Below are positions 36,051-45,629 of a stretch of 64,000 nucleotides of DNA, piece after piece. The stretch spans positions 1,550,001 to 1,614,000 of the forward strand of contig NZ_CP013187.1 in assembly GCF_001444405.1 (NCBI RefSeq). The letters are read 5' to 3'. Source of the stretch: Pseudoalteromonas phenolica (GTDB lineage Bacteria > Pseudomonadota > Gammaproteobacteria > Enterobacterales > Alteromonadaceae). The translations under genes were made by a program, and so were the position numbers. Position 1 is the stretch's first letter. Each line of letters begins with the position of its first letter. Below the pieces are notes generated by a model, which ran no database searches, was not told where the DNA came from, and saw only the letters and a program-made list of their open reading frames with translations.

Positions 36051-37832
36051 ATGCGCTCTATATACTGCGGAAATTTAAACAGCAGCCATGTTGGTCAAGA
36101 AGTAGAACTATGTGGTTGGATCAACAAACGTCGTGACTTAGGTGGTCTAATTTTCATCGACTTACGTGACCGTGAAGGGTTAGTTCAGGTGGTATTTGAC
36201 CCTGAAGTTGAAGGTCTGATGGATGTGGCGAATACGTTACGTCAAGAGTTCTGTGTAAAAGTAACGGGTACTGTACGTGCGCGTCCTGAAAGCCAAATTA
36301 ACAAAGATATGGCAACGGGTGAAGTTGAAATTTTAGGCACAGGTTTAACGGTAATTAACCGTTCTGAACCATTACCGTTAGACTTTAACCAGCAAAACTC
36401 TGAAGAGCGTCGTTTAAAGTATCGCTATTTAGATCTTCGTCGCCTTGAAATGTCAGACAGAATTAAGCTTCGTGCTAAAGCAAGCAGCTTTGTGCGTCGT
36501 TTCTTAGACACAAATGACTTCTTAGACATCGAAACTCCAGTGCTTACTAAAGCAACGCCAGAAGGTGCGCGTGACTATTTAGTACCAAGTCGTGTGCATA
36601 AAGGCAGCTTTTATGCGTTACCTCAGTCTCCTCAGCTATTCAAACAATTACTGATGATGTCTGGTTTTGACCGCTACTACCAAATCGTTAAGTGTTTCCG
36701 TGATGAAGATTTACGTGCTGATCGTCAGCCTGAATTTACACAAATCGATTTAGAAACGTCATTTATGACGTCTGCTCAAGTTCGTGAAGTTACAGAACGT
36801 TTAATTCGTGAAATGTGGCAAGAGCTTCTAGACGTAGATTTAGGAACTTTCCCTACAATGCCTTACAGCGAAGCGATGAGTCGTTTTGGTTCAGACAAGC
36901 CAGACCTGCGTAACCCGTTAGAGCTTGTTGATGTGGCTGACATTGTCAAAGATGTAGAGTTCAAAGTATTAGCTGCCCCTGCAAACGATGAAAAAGGTCG
37001 TGTTGCAGTTTTAACTGTACCAGGCGGTGCAAAACTGTCTCGCAAGCAAATTGATGAATACACAAAGTTTGTAGGTATCTACGGTGCGAAAGGTCTGGCT
37101 TGGATGAAAGTCAATGACCGCGATGCAGGCGTTGAAGGTGTTCAATCTCCAATTGCTAAATTCTTAAATGAAGAAGTGATTAATTCACTGCTTGAGCGCA
37201 CAAATGCACAAACTGGCGACATCATCCTGTTTGGTGCTGATAAGCGTAATGTTGTAAATGAAGCGATGGGCGCGTTACGTCTGAAAGTGGGTTTAGACCT
37301 TGAACTGACAGATCTAAATAAATGGGCACCATTATGGGTTGTAGACTTCCCGATGTTCGAAGAAGACGACGAAGGAAACCTACATGCTGTACACCACCCA
37401 TTTACTGCACCAAAAGACATTACTGCAGCAGAACTTGAAGCTAACCCAGCTGCGGCTATTAGCGATGCATACGACATGGTACTGAATGGCTATGAAGTAG
37501 GTGGTGGTTCTGTTCGTATTCACAATAACGATATGCAACAAGCTGCATTCCGCATTCTAGGTATTGAAGAACAAGAGCAAGAAGATAAGTTTGGTTTCTT
37601 ACTTGATGCACTTAAGTACGGTACACCACCGCATGCTGGTCTTGCATTCGGTCTTGACCGTCTAGTTATGTTACTTTGCGGTACAGACAACATTCGTGAT
37701 GTGATTGCATTCCCAAAAACAACGCAGGCATCTTGTTTAATGACTAATGCACCAAGTGTTGCAAACCCAGATGCATTAACTGAACTTGCAATTTCAGTTG
37801 AAAAGGCACAAGAAGAACAAAACGACGCTTAA
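36051..37832 (+). CDS. aspS: Aspartyl-tRNA synthetase
   Basis: Class IIb synthetase charging tRNA-Asp. The 593-residue protein has an N-terminal OB-fold anticodon-binding domain (VELCGWINKRRDLGGLIFIDLRD), motif 2 FRDEDLRADRQPEFTQ near residue 218, the GAD insertion domain about residues 290-420 and motif 3 GLAFGLDRLVMLL near 530. The length is that of the bacterial type (E. coli 590). AGGA lies seven bases before the ATG. It is a single gene followed by a terminator. Confidence 0.98.
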   Translation: MRSIYCGNLNSSHVGQEVELCGWINKRRDLGGLIFIDLRDREGLVQVVFDPEVEGLMDVANTLRQEFCVKVTGTVRARPESQINKDMATGEVEILGTGLTVINRSEPLPLDFNQQNSEERRLKYRYLDLRRLEMSDRIKLRAKASSFVRRFLDTNDFLDIETPVLTKATPEGARDYLVPSRVHKGSFYALPQSPQLFKQLLMMSGFDRYYQIVKCFRDEDLRADRQPEFTQIDLETSFMTSAQVREVTERLIREMWQELLDVDLGTFPTMPYSEAMSRFGSDKPDLRNPLELVDVADIVKDVEFKVLAAPANDEKGRVAVLTVPGGAKLSRKQIDEYTKFVGIYGAKGLAWMKVNDRDAGVEGVQSPIAKFLNEEVINSLLERTNAQTGDIILFGADKRNVVNEAMGALRLKVGLDLELTDLNKWAPLWVVDFPMFEEDDEGNLHAVHHPFTAPKDITAAELEANPAAAISDAYDMVLNGYEVGGGSVRIHNNDMQQAAFRILGIEEQEQEDKFGFLLDALKYGTPPHAGLAFGLDRLVMLLCGTDNIRDVIAFPKTTQASCLMTNAPSVANPDALTELAISVEKAQEEQNDA

Positions 37833-37850
37833 TCGTTGTTTTAACCAAGA

Positions 37851-37876
37851 GAGCGGCCAATTGGTCGCTTTTTTTG
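37851..37876 (+). terminator. Terminator after aspS
   Basis: AGCGGCCAA (37852-37860) pairs, with one G-T pair, with TTGGTCGCT (37861-37869), followed by a run of T. Confidence 0.85.
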
Positions 37877-38004
37877 TACCTGAGATTTTTGAATAGGTTT
37901 AAAACTAATTTTGACTAGTTCGTCTAACAAATTCTTTAAGTTATGAGTTTAGATGAGTAGTAATTACGTGAAGAGTTGTAGCTGTGATTTATGATTTACG
38001 ACGT

Positions 38005-38035
38005 ATACAGCCACTAATTGAATTAGCGACTGTAT
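38005..38035. other. Inverted repeat downstream of ttcA
   Basis: Nearly symmetric arms ATACAGCCACTAATT and AATTAGCGACTGTAT flank a single base. It lies nine bases past the ttcA stop and would form a stable RNA hairpin on the minus strand, but no U tract follows. It may be a 3' processing or weak termination structure. Confidence 0.45.
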
Positions 38036-38043
38036 TAAAAAGC

Positions 38044-38955
38044 TTAAACCAACTCGATAGGTTGGATTTTTACTGAGTTATCCTCTTCTTCCTGAGCCAT
38101 TACAGGTTCTTTAAACTCAGGTTTATCAAGGGCAATATCACCGCCGTCAATTACTTCGCCTGTTTGCAGGTTTTTAAAATCAAACAATTCACCATCTGCT
38201 AAATGCGAAGGTACCACGTTTTGCATCGCAGTGAAGATACTTTCAATACGACCTGGGTTTGATTTATTCCACTCATGTAACATGGCTTTAACGTGTTTGC
38301 GCTGAAGATTTTCTTGAGAGCCACATAAGTTACAAGGAATTATTGGGAATGCTTGTGCTGTTGCGTACTGTTCAATATCAGCTTCTTTACAGTAAGCTAG
38401 AGGGCGGATCACCATATGTTGTCCGTCGTCACTCATGAGTTTAGCTGGCATGCCTTTTAACTTACCGCCGTAGAACATGTTTAAAAACATGGTTTCAATC
38501 ATGTCATCGCGGTGGTGACCGAGGGCGATTTTAGTCGCGCCCATTTCTTTTGCTGTGCGATACAAAATGCCGCGGCGGAGACGTGAGCATAGTGAGCAAG
38601 TTGTTTTACCTTCAGGGATCTTATCTTTTACAATGCTATAAGTGTCTTCTTCAACGATTTTATATTCGATGCCTAGACCATCTAAATATTCAGGCAAAAT
38701 ATGCTCTGGGAAGCCCGGCTGCTTTTGATCAAGGTTGATTGCAAACACGTCAAATTTAATAGGGGCAACGCGTTGAAGGTGCTGAAGCACATCTAACAGG
38801 GTGTAGCTATCTTTACCGCCAGAAAGGCAAACCATGACACGATCACCTTCTTCGATCATGTTGAAATCACCAATAGCTTGACCAGCTAATCGACGCAGAC
38901 GCTTTTGAAGTTTATTCAGGTTATAAGCGGTTTTGGCTTCTTTTGAGTGAGACAC
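38044..38955 (-). CDS. ttcA: tRNA 2-thiocytidine biosynthesis protein TtcA
   Basis: Thiolates C32 of certain tRNAs using an iron-sulfur cluster and ATP. The 303-residue protein has the PP-loop SGGKDSYTLL near residue 49 and two CXXC pairs, CSLCSR near 120 and CNLCGSQ near 210. The start is GTG at 38955, with a G-rich AGGGGG ribosome site about five bases upstream. A TATAAT box (38994-38999, minus strand) lies about 40 bases upstream and may be its promoter. The ttcA-uspE-fnr neighbourhood is also found in E. coli. Confidence 0.96.
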   Translation of the reverse strand: MSHSKEAKTAYNLNKLQKRLRRLAGQAIGDFNMIEEGDRVMVCLSGGKDSYTLLDVLQHLQRVAPIKFDVFAINLDQKQPGFPEHILPEYLDGLGIEYKIVEEDTYSIVKDKIPEGKTTCSLCSRLRRGILYRTAKEMGATKIALGHHRDDMIETMFLNMFYGGKLKGMPAKLMSDDGQHMVIRPLAYCKEADIEQYATAQAFPIIPCNLCGSQENLQRKHVKAMLHEWNKSNPGRIESIFTAMQNVVPSHLADGELFDFKNLQTGEVIDGGDIALDKPEFKEPVMAQEEEDNSVKIQPIELV

Positions 38956-39000
38956 TCGGCCCCCTATTTAAATGACGGAAAAAATAAGGGCGCATTATAC

Positions 39001-39037
39001 CCAAACCACCTTAAATTGCACGTCTAAGGTGGTTTGG
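39001..39037 (-). terminator. Strong hairpin between uspE and ttcA
   Basis: CCAAACCACCTTA and TAAGGTGGTTTGG form a perfect 13-bp stem with an 11-base loop, 10 bases past the uspE stop. There is no T tract after it on either strand, so it may terminate poorly or serve as a 3' stabiliser. Confidence 0.6.
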
Positions 39038-39047
39038 CACAGTATAA

Positions 39048-39971
39048 TTAACCTTCTAATGGGCTTTTATATCCATCAGGTTTGAGTGCTAAAACATCGC
39101 AATCTAAACTATCGATAACGTGCTCTGCTGTATTCCCGACTAATGCTGCGCTTAGGCCAGTTCTGCCAACAGTGCCAATTACTACTAATTCAGACTTAAA
39201 CTCTTTTGCGACATATGGAATTACATCTTCCGGCAAACCTTCCTTGATAACACATTGACCGCGTTCTAAAGAAAACTTCTCAGCCAAAGCATAAGTTTCA
39301 TCTTCATGATGTTTTTTAACAGCTTCATTATATTGAGAAGGGTTAAATTCTGGTATTTCAATCGCAATATTTACAGGCGTAGCAGGGTACGTGTTCACAA
39401 TGCTGAGATTGGCGTTTGCTATTTGGCAAATGAATTTAGCATCTGTGATAATTCTATTGTTAAGTGCTTGATGTTGTTCATTATCAGAAGCTGCATTCAC
39501 GGCAGCAAGCACATGTCCTTGCTCTGGCCAAGCATGGTCTTTAACAAGCAGCACAGGTGCAGGGCACTTACGGATAAGGTGCCAATCAGTGGGCGTAAAA
39601 ATAACAGATTTTAACGTATCATGCTGATGAGTACTTTTTACAACTAAGTCGAAATCACTGTTAATCACGTTTTTGATGATGGCTTCAAATGGACGGTTAT
39701 GCCAAACTACTTTTTTGTTAATTTCTATATCAACAAAGGAAGCTGTTAACTCATCTAGCCATGCTTCTCTGTCTTTAATTACAGCGTCTCGCATAGCATC
39801 ACGCTCTTCTTTAGAGAGCATAGTAGTCATTTCATAGGAAAAGTCGTAAATAGAAAGGAAAGCGGTGATCTTGGCGCCAGTTTTTTTTGCTAAACTGACC
39901 GAGCGTTGCAAACTATGTTGTTGTTCTTTGGTCGGGTCTACAACTGCTAATATGTGTTTAATTTGGTCCAT
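39048..39971 (-). CDS. uspE: Universal stress protein E
   Basis: Tandem universal stress protein (two Usp domains, residues about 5-150 and 160-305). HILAVVDPTKEQ opens the first domain. The second ends with VVIGTVGRTGLSAALVGNTAEHVIDSLDCDVLALKP, which includes the GxxGxxx(9)GN/S-type nucleotide loop. The length (307) is close to that of E. coli UspE (316). A GTG three codons upstream is in frame, but ATG 39971 has AGGTG at the right distance. It follows fnr on the same strand with a 91-bp gap, as in E. coli. Confidence 0.93.
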   Translation of the reverse strand: MDQIKHILAVVDPTKEQQHSLQRSVSLAKKTGAKITAFLSIYDFSYEMTTMLSKEERDAMRDAVIKDREAWLDELTASFVDIEINKKVVWHNRPFEAIIKNVINSDFDLVVKSTHQHDTLKSVIFTPTDWHLIRKCPAPVLLVKDHAWPEQGHVLAAVNAASDNEQHQALNNRIITDAKFICQIANANLSIVNTYPATPVNIAIEIPEFNPSQYNEAVKKHHEDETYALAEKFSLERGQCVIKEGLPEDVIPYVAKEFKSELVVIGTVGRTGLSAALVGNTAEHVIDSLDCDVLALKPDGYKSPLEG

Positions 39972-40062
39972 GGAGTTCACCTTTTTTGGCTAAATTGTAC
40001 ACTTTTAGTGTAACGCATCTAGCCAAAGGTGAAAGTATAAAGGCTTTAAAAGTTGTACTAGA

Positions 40063-40797
40063 TCAACAACTAATTGCAGCCGTTTTAGCCAAACCTGGTA
40101 TGTCTAAAATGGTAATAAATTTACCTTCAACTTTAATTATTTCAGCTTTTTGGAAACGACTTAAAAGGCGGCTGATGGTTTCAACCGTTAGGCCTAAGTA
40201 ATTACCAATTTCACCGCGTGTCATGGTGAAACGAAATTCTTTTCGAGAAAAGCCACGCTCGCCAAAACGATTAGATAAATTATAAATGAAAGTTGCCAAG
40301 CGCTCTTCAGCTGTTTTTTTGTTTAACAGTAATAGCATTTCTTGATCGTAATTGATCTCATTGCTCATCAGACGCATGATTTGTTGACGAAGTTTGGGTA
40401 ATTTGCCAGCTAACTCATCTAGCGTATCAAATGGTATTTCACAGACCATTGATGTCTCAAGCGCTTGCGCAAAGCTTTGATGCTGCATCTTGTTAATGGC
40501 GTCGAATCCAACTAGATCACCTGCTAAATGGAATCCTGTGATTTGTTCATCACCTTGCTCAGAAAGTGTGTAGGATTTAAACGAACCAGATCTTACAGCG
40601 AAGATAGAGTTTAGCGCATTACCCGATTCGAATAGGAAGTCACCTTTGTGAAGCGGCTTTTTACGCTCAATGATTTCATCTAGTTTGTCCATTTCACTAC
40701 CATTCAGAGAGAATGGTAAGCATAACTGACTGATACTGCAGTTATTACAACTGATAGTACAGTTACCTTTAGAACGGTTTTGATTGCTTAAATCCAT
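40063..40797 (-). CDS. fnr: Fnr/EtrA oxygen-sensing regulator
   Basis: Crp-family regulator that binds a [4Fe-4S] cluster and switches respiratory genes on oxygen limitation. The 244-residue protein has the cluster ligands Cys17, Cys20, Cys26 and Cys119 in the FNR spacing. A cNMP-type barrel (about 35-150) and a helix-turn-helix with LGLTVETISRLLSRFQ follow; its E..SR contacts recognise TTGAT half-sites. It lies beside the cbb3 oxidase cluster it is expected to control, and beside uspE. The symbol etrA is used for this protein in Shewanella. Confidence 0.96.
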   Translation of the reverse strand: MDLSNQNRSKGNCTISCNNCSISQLCLPFSLNGSEMDKLDEIIERKKPLHKGDFLFESGNALNSIFAVRSGSFKSYTLSEQGDEQITGFHLAGDLVGFDAINKMQHQSFAQALETSMVCEIPFDTLDELAGKLPKLRQQIMRLMSNEINYDQEMLLLLNKKTAEERLATFIYNLSNRFGERGFSRKEFRFTMTRGEIGNYLGLTVETISRLLSRFQKAEIIKVEGKFITILDIPGLAKTAAISC

Positions 40798-40831
40798 AAT
40801 AAATCCATTAAAATTAGACGCATGACATAGA

Positions 40832-41503
40832 TTAATGTACTAATTTATCAGTTGCAATGATTAGTAGATAGAATCCATACCATACAAAAATACTGCCTAG
40901 CGCTAATCTTACCAGATTGTGATTTAAAAAGCGGCTAAGATGTTGGGCTGATTGCCCAATGGTTAGCATAGCTGGTAAAGTACCCAAGGCGAATGCCATC
41001 ATAATGCTTGCGCCATGTAATGCTGACTTTGCTTGTAAAGTCCAAATCAAAGCTGAATAAACCAAGCCACAGGGTAGCCAGCCCCATAACATGCCATAAC
41101 CAAATGCTTTCTTTAAATTATCAACGGGCAAGAAAAATTTATTGAATTTGACGATGTGTTTCCAGAGTAGGGTTTTACCCATGCTTTCGACAAATTTGAG
41201 AGTGTTAGCTAGGCGCATTACGTAAAGCGCAAGTAAGATCATAAATATCCCACTAAAAATTTTAACGCCTAGGGCAAAGTGGGTGTTTTGTTTGGCAAAA
41301 CTCGCACCTAGGGTCGCGACCAGCATACCGGCAATACAGTAACTCGAAATACGGCCAAAATTATATGCTAGACTAACTTTGATAGCTGACAGGTTTTTAC
41401 TTGCAAGCTGCAGACTAGAAGCAACACCACCACACATGACAATGCAGTGGCCGCTACCAACTAGGCCCATAATAAATGCACTGAATAAACTAATCTCGTT
41501 CAT
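40832..41503 (-). CDS. SafE/TauE-family membrane protein in the cco cluster
   Basis: A 223-residue polytopic membrane protein with about six helices. The start GLVGSGHCIVMCGG and the central GYGMLWGWLPCGLVYSAL, with a Cys in each half, are the DsbD/SafE-like signature of this family. Genes of this kind are often found next to ccoS and a Crp/Fnr regulator. A role in copper or redox handling for oxidase assembly is suggested by context but unproven. Its start overlaps the ccoS 3' end by 14 bases, so translation is coupled. Confidence 0.85.
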   Translation of the reverse strand: MNEISLFSAFIMGLVGSGHCIVMCGGVASSLQLASKNLSAIKVSLAYNFGRISSYCIAGMLVATLGASFAKQNTHFALGVKIFSGIFMILLALYVMRLANTLKFVESMGKTLLWKHIVKFNKFFLPVDNLKKAFGYGMLWGWLPCGLVYSALIWTLQAKSALHGASIMMAFALGTLPAMLTIGQSAQHLSRFLNHNLVRLALGSIFVWYGFYLLIIATDKLVH

Positions 41504-41666
41504 TACTGCTTTTAGAGTGCTTGTCTTTGTCGTCTTCGAATAAAATACTGTGACCTTGCTTATTTAAATCTGAAAATTGTTCACTTCTTACAGCCCAGAA
41601 GAAAATGCCAATTGCAATGATCACAAACAGAATCGCAATTGGGATTAATATATAAATGATACTCAT
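41490..41666 (-). CDS. ccoS: cbb3 oxidase maturation protein CcoS
   Basis: A 58-residue single-span membrane protein required for cofactor insertion into CcoN. The sequence starts MSIIYILIPIAI, has one transmembrane helix (residues 3-24), then FFWAVRSEQFSDL and an ILFEDD motif, the CcoS pattern. The ATG at 41666 overlaps the ccoI stop as ATGA, and the stop at 41490 lies within the next gene's start region. It is short and easily missed by gene finders. Confidence 0.93.
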   Translation of the reverse strand: MSIIYILIPIAILFVIIAIGIFFWAVRSEQFSDLNKQGHSILFEDDKDKHSKSSNERD

Positions 41667-44038
41667 AGTTTTAATAACCTTAGAGAGTTACAAATGACCA
41701 CAATCGAGCTTGTTGTCATACCAATCACGGCTATCCAAGGCGGAATTAAGCCAAATGCAGCAAGTGGAAGAATAGACCCGTTATAGCATAGTGAAATAGC
41801 TAAGTTTTGCTTAACTATACGACGAGTGGTAATTGCGACTGCTCTCAACGTGTTAATTGAATTTAAATCGCTCTTCAGCAGCACGACATCGGCGGTATTT
41901 TTTGAAATATCCGCGCCTGTTTCCATTGCCACAGAGAGATGGGCACTGTTAAACACCGGGCTGTCATTAACACCATCGCCGATCATGGCAACTACTTCGT
42001 TGATTTTTGACCAAGACTCAACGGCTTTTTGCTTTTCTTTTGGTGAGCAGTTTGATTGGAAACTATCTAATTTGAGCTGTTTTGATAAGGTTTCACCGGC
42101 ACTTGAACTATCACCTGTTAACATATGGCAAGTTAAACCAGAGTCTTTTAGGTGCTCAATAACACTTGATGCATTACTTCTGACTTTATCTGTGAGATAA
42201 AAATCAGCAATCGGCTCTTGATTGATAAATAATGTAGCCTGAGCTTGACTGTCTCTTACTCCAAACCAGCCAGTTTTACCAAGTGAAAGCTCGTTTGTAT
42301 CAAGTTTGGCACTGATCCCAATACCAGGGTGAACAGTCACGTCCTCAAGCTCGTGATACTCAGAAGCATGTTCTAAAAAGGCAGCAGCAATAGGGTGCTC
42401 AGAGTATTTTTCTAAACTTGCACTTAGGGCGAGTACTTTTTCTTCTGTGAAATCAGATGAAAAAAGCGCTGTTTTTGCAATTGAAAACTTACCTTCCGTA
42501 AGTGTGCCTGTTTTATCAAACGCGACACGAGTTAATTTAGTCAGTGTTTCTAGTACATGTGCCTCTTTGATTAATATACCTTTTTTGGTTAACGTGGCCA
42601 CAGCACAAGTTAACGCGGTGGGAATAGCCAAACTAAGCGCGCACGGGCAGGTAGCAACAAGCACAGCAATTGTGACCCAAAATGCTTGTTCAGGATCAAT
42701 CTGATACCAGCCAATCGCGGTCATTGAAGCAAATACGAGTAAGCACGCGACAAACCACTGCGCCACTTTATCAGTCACCTCAACCAGTTTTGGTCTTTTG
42801 CTTAACGCATTATGTTGCAAACGAATGATTTGATTCAGGAGGGTATTTTGACCAATTTTGTTGATTTCAATGGTCATTAGACCATCATGATTTACAGTAC
42901 CAGCGAAGACTTGGCTATTTAGTTGTTTTTTTACAGGCAGATGCTCACCGGTCATCATAGACTCATCAACCGTACTGCTGCCATCGATGACAATACCATC
43001 TGCTGCAATGGTTTCACCTGCTTTGATAAGTACTCTGTCATTTAATTTTAGATTACGTGCAGCGATGACATCTTCAGTTCCATCGTCTAATAGCTTTCTG
43101 GCTGTTAAAGGTAAAAGTTTTTGTAGGTTTGCAGTGAATTCGGATGCTTTAAGTCGAGCCCTAAACTCAAGATATTTGCCCAGCAAGAGCAAAAAGGTAA
43201 ACATACAAATAGATTCGAAATAAACTTCACCAACTTCCATGACAGTCGCGTATGAACTGGCACCATAAGCACCAAATATAGCCAGCGAGACAGGTAGATC
43301 CATGTTTAACTGTTTAGCTTTTAGGCCATTGACTGCATTGGTTAAGAAGGGGAGAGCTGAGTAGAGGATCACAGGCGTAGCCAAAACAAGGCTGATCCAT
43401 CTGAAATATTGTTCGAAGTCTTCTTCCATGCCAGAAAACATGCCAAAGTACATCGCAAAAGCGAACATCATGACTTGCATTGTCATTAGTCCAGCAACAC
43501 CTAGCCTTCTGATGTAAGCTTTTGCAGTGGCTTGTTTTTGCGCGGCTTCATCATCAGCTTGGAAAGGGTAAGCTTTATAACCAATTTCCATTAATGCTTT
43601 GATGATTTCACTGAGCAAGACTTTGTCTTTATTCCACAAAATCATTGCTCGATAAGTCGATGTATTTACATCAACACGGGCAACGCCTGGCAGCGCTAAG
43701 AGTTGCTTTTCTATCAGCCATGCACACGCTGCACAGCTGATCCCTTCAACACTTAACAGCACCTCAGATAAGTCACCTTGATGAGTGACAAAGTCATCTT
43801 GAATTTCTTGATTATCATAACTTTTTATAAAATTAAGCTGTTCAGGCACTAAGGTTTCAACCTTGCCTGCACTATCAGTTCTGAACTTATAATAGTCGGT
43901 CATGCCTTGACTAATGATGGTTTCAGCGACCGCTTTACAGCCTATACAACACACTGCTTCATTTTTTCCCTCAAACTCTATATGGTCGTCGAAACCGGCA
44001 GGGATTGGCTCTAAGCAATGAAAACAAGAATTAGACAT
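41663..44038 (-). CDS. ccoI: Copper-translocating P1B-type ATPase CcoI
   Basis: Inner-membrane Cu+ exporting ATPase needed to supply copper to the cbb3 oxidase. The 791-residue protein has an N-terminal Cys-rich stretch (CFHCLEP; CCIGCK), a heavy-metal-associated domain with Cys102/Cys105 in GISCAACAW, eight transmembrane helices with the CPC metal site near residue 462, the phosphorylation motif DKTGTLTEG near 510 and the hinge GDGVNDSP near 690. It overlaps ccoS by four bases and starts six bases after the ccoH stop, in one operon. Confidence 0.96.
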   Translation of the reverse strand: MSNSCFHCLEPIPAGFDDHIEFEGKNEAVCCIGCKAVAETIISQGMTDYYKFRTDSAGKVETLVPEQLNFIKSYDNQEIQDDFVTHQGDLSEVLLSVEGISCAACAWLIEKQLLALPGVARVDVNTSTYRAMILWNKDKVLLSEIIKALMEIGYKAYPFQADDEAAQKQATAKAYIRRLGVAGLMTMQVMMFAFAMYFGMFSGMEEDFEQYFRWISLVLATPVILYSALPFLTNAVNGLKAKQLNMDLPVSLAIFGAYGASSYATVMEVGEVYFESICMFTFLLLLGKYLEFRARLKASEFTANLQKLLPLTARKLLDDGTEDVIAARNLKLNDRVLIKAGETIAADGIVIDGSSTVDESMMTGEHLPVKKQLNSQVFAGTVNHDGLMTIEINKIGQNTLLNQIIRLQHNALSKRPKLVEVTDKVAQWFVACLLVFASMTAIGWYQIDPEQAFWVTIAVLVATCPCALSLAIPTALTCAVATLTKKGILIKEAHVLETLTKLTRVAFDKTGTLTEGKFSIAKTALFSSDFTEEKVLALSASLEKYSEHPIAAAFLEHASEYHELEDVTVHPGIGISAKLDTNELSLGKTGWFGVRDSQAQATLFINQEPIADFYLTDKVRSNASSVIEHLKDSGLTCHMLTGDSSSAGETLSKQLKLDSFQSNCSPKEKQKAVESWSKINEVVAMIGDGVNDSPVFNSAHLSVAMETGADISKNTADVVLLKSDLNSINTLRAVAITTRRIVKQNLAISLCYNGSILPLAAFGLIPPWIAVIGMTTSSIVVICNSLRLLKL

Positions 44039-44044
44039 AAAGAT

Positions 44045-44548
44045 TTACTTCAGAGATTTATTGTATTCAGGTGATACTTCAAGTGTTTCAGTCGTTGGGA
44101 TTAAAAGGTCTTCTTTCATTTTCCAACTGCCGTCCATAGGCTCAATAAATATGGTGTAAGCGCCTAATTGGATATCTTCAAGAATAGCAGTGAAACTACC
44201 GTTTGCATTGGCAAGTAGGTTAACTTCAAAATCATGTTTTTTAATTGTGCGGTGATAAAAAGATGCTTTGAGAGCAGTAACTTTACTAAAATCACCTTTG
44301 GTAAATTTAAATTCGACGAAATCACTTTCGACGTTTAAATCACCATGAAGATATAAGGCTTTTGCTTTGTTGAATTTACTTAATTCAAGGTCAATTGCTT
44401 TACCTTTTTTATAATAATCATCTACCACCATATCTGGGCCATTACCAACCGCAAATACAACTAGACCAATACATGCAACAATGGTTGCGACAGGAAAGAA
44501 CATTAAAAACCAAGGCCAAAAATGCTTATACCAAGGGGTAGGTTTCAT
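44045..44548 (-). CDS. ccoH: cbb3 oxidase assembly protein CcoH (FixH)
   Basis: A 167-residue membrane protein of the FixH family. A single N-terminal helix (residues about 12-34) with the WPWFLMFFPVATI start is followed by VVDDYYKKGKAID and a periplasmic beta-rich domain ending with an FIEPMDGSWK-like stretch. CcoH associates with oxidase assembly intermediates. It is the first gene of the ccoHIS operon, separated from ccoP by a terminator. A ccoG gene, often present here in other bacteria, is absent. Confidence 0.93.
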   Translation of the reverse strand: MKPTPWYKHFWPWFLMFFPVATIVACIGLVVFAVGNGPDMVVDDYYKKGKAIDLELSKFNKAKALYLHGDLNVESDFVEFKFTKGDFSKVTALKASFYHRTIKKHDFEVNLLANANGSFTAILEDIQLGAYTIFIEPMDGSWKMKEDLLIPTTETLEVSPEYNKSLK

Positions 44549-44607
44549 AGTGTGCTCATAGCTAAAAAACAGTGCTGATATAGTATCTTATTTGCCTATA
44601 AAAACCT

Positions 44608-44637
44608 AAAAAAAAGCCTCCAAATGGAGGCTTTTTT
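44608..44637 (-). terminator. Terminator between ccoP and ccoH
   Basis: AAAAAGCCTCC (44611-44621) and GGAGGCTTTTT (44626-44636) form a strong stem. On the minus strand it runs into T residues, ending the ccoNOQP transcript. Confidence 0.9.
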
Positions 44638-44663
44638 GATCTCAAATAATCTTCGCTATTCGC

Positions 44664-45629
44664 TTATTTATTCTGAGATAAGCTATATACATATGCTGTA
44701 AGTAAGTGAACTTTGTCTTCACCAAGAATATCTTTCCAAGCCGGCATTACACCAGCACGGCCATTGATTAATGTTTCTTCAACTGCACGTTGAGAACCAC
44801 CATATAGCCAGATATTGTCAGTTAGGTTAGGCGCACCGAAAGGATTGTTGTTAGCAACAGAACCTTTACCGTCCATACCGTGACATGCTGCACACATTGC
44901 AAACTTAGCTTGACCTGCTTGAGCGTCTTTTGCATTCACTTTACGACCTGAAAGGCTTAATACGTAAGCTGTCATTTCTTTAATGCCTTGCTCACCCAAT
45001 GCACTTTCCCAACCTGGCATCGCAGCTACACGACCGTGAAGAAGTGTTGCTTTGATTTGATCAGGGTTGCCACCGTATAGCCAATCGTTGTCAGTTAGGT
45101 TAGGGAAGCCCATACCACCACGTGCATCAGAGCCGTGACACTGAGAACAGTTTTGCGCATATAAACGTTGACCAATCTCAAGTGCTTCTTCGTTCGTTGC
45201 AAGTGTTTCGATGTCTTGCTTTGCAAACGCTTGGAAAATAGGACCAAAACGCTCATCAGCTGCAACATACTCTTGGTCTAACTGAACCCATTCACCATTG
45301 GCTTTAGCTTCTTCAATCGCCTTTTTAGACTCTTCCATTGAAGTTACGCCTTGGTTAGAACTTGTCCATTTTAGGAAACCTTGAAAGTTACCTAAACCAG
45401 GATACATAGCTAAGTAGTAAACTGACCAAACAAAAGTTGCGAAGAATAGGTAAGTCCACCACTTTGGCAGTGGATTGTTTAATTCTTCGATTCCGTCAAA
45501 CTCGTGGCCACAGCTTTCACCTTCTTTAACACCTGTGTAGTTTTTCAGGTTCCATAGAAGTAAGCCGAAGATTAGAGCTAGACACGCTACGGTCAATACG
45601 ATGACCCAAATACTCCAAAAGCTAGTCAT
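44664..45629 (-). CDS. ccoP: cbb3 cytochrome c oxidase diheme subunit III
   Basis: Membrane-anchored diheme cytochrome c that passes electrons to CcoO and CcoN. The 321-residue protein has transmembrane helices at about residues 5-27 and 58-75, and two CXXCH heme sites, CSQCH at 161-165 and CAACH at 246-250. Met ligands lie in AMPGW and VMPAW. The start overlaps the ccoQ stop (ATGA). The terminator that follows separates it from the assembly genes. Confidence 0.97.
   Translation of the reverse strand: MTSFWSIWVIVLTVACLALIFGLLLWNLKNYTGVKEGESCGHEFDGIEELNNPLPKWWTYLFFATFVWSVYYLAMYPGLGNFQGFLKWTSSNQGVTSMEESKKAIEEAKANGEWVQLDQEYVAADERFGPIFQAFAKQDIETLATNEEALEIGQRLYAQNCSQCHGSDARGGMGFPNLTDNDWLYGGNPDQIKATLLHGRVAAMPGWESALGEQGIKEMTAYVLSLSGRKVNAKDAQAGQAKFAMCAACHGMDGKGSVANNNPFGAPNLTDNIWLYGGSQRAVEETLINGRAGVMPAWKDILGEDKVHLLTAYVYSLSQNK

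Noticed and set aside
40053..40066. Fnr box TTGTA-N4-ATCAA near the fnr stop, for uspE
   Set aside because: One half-site has two mismatches, and the distance to the possible TATACT box is not that of a class II site.
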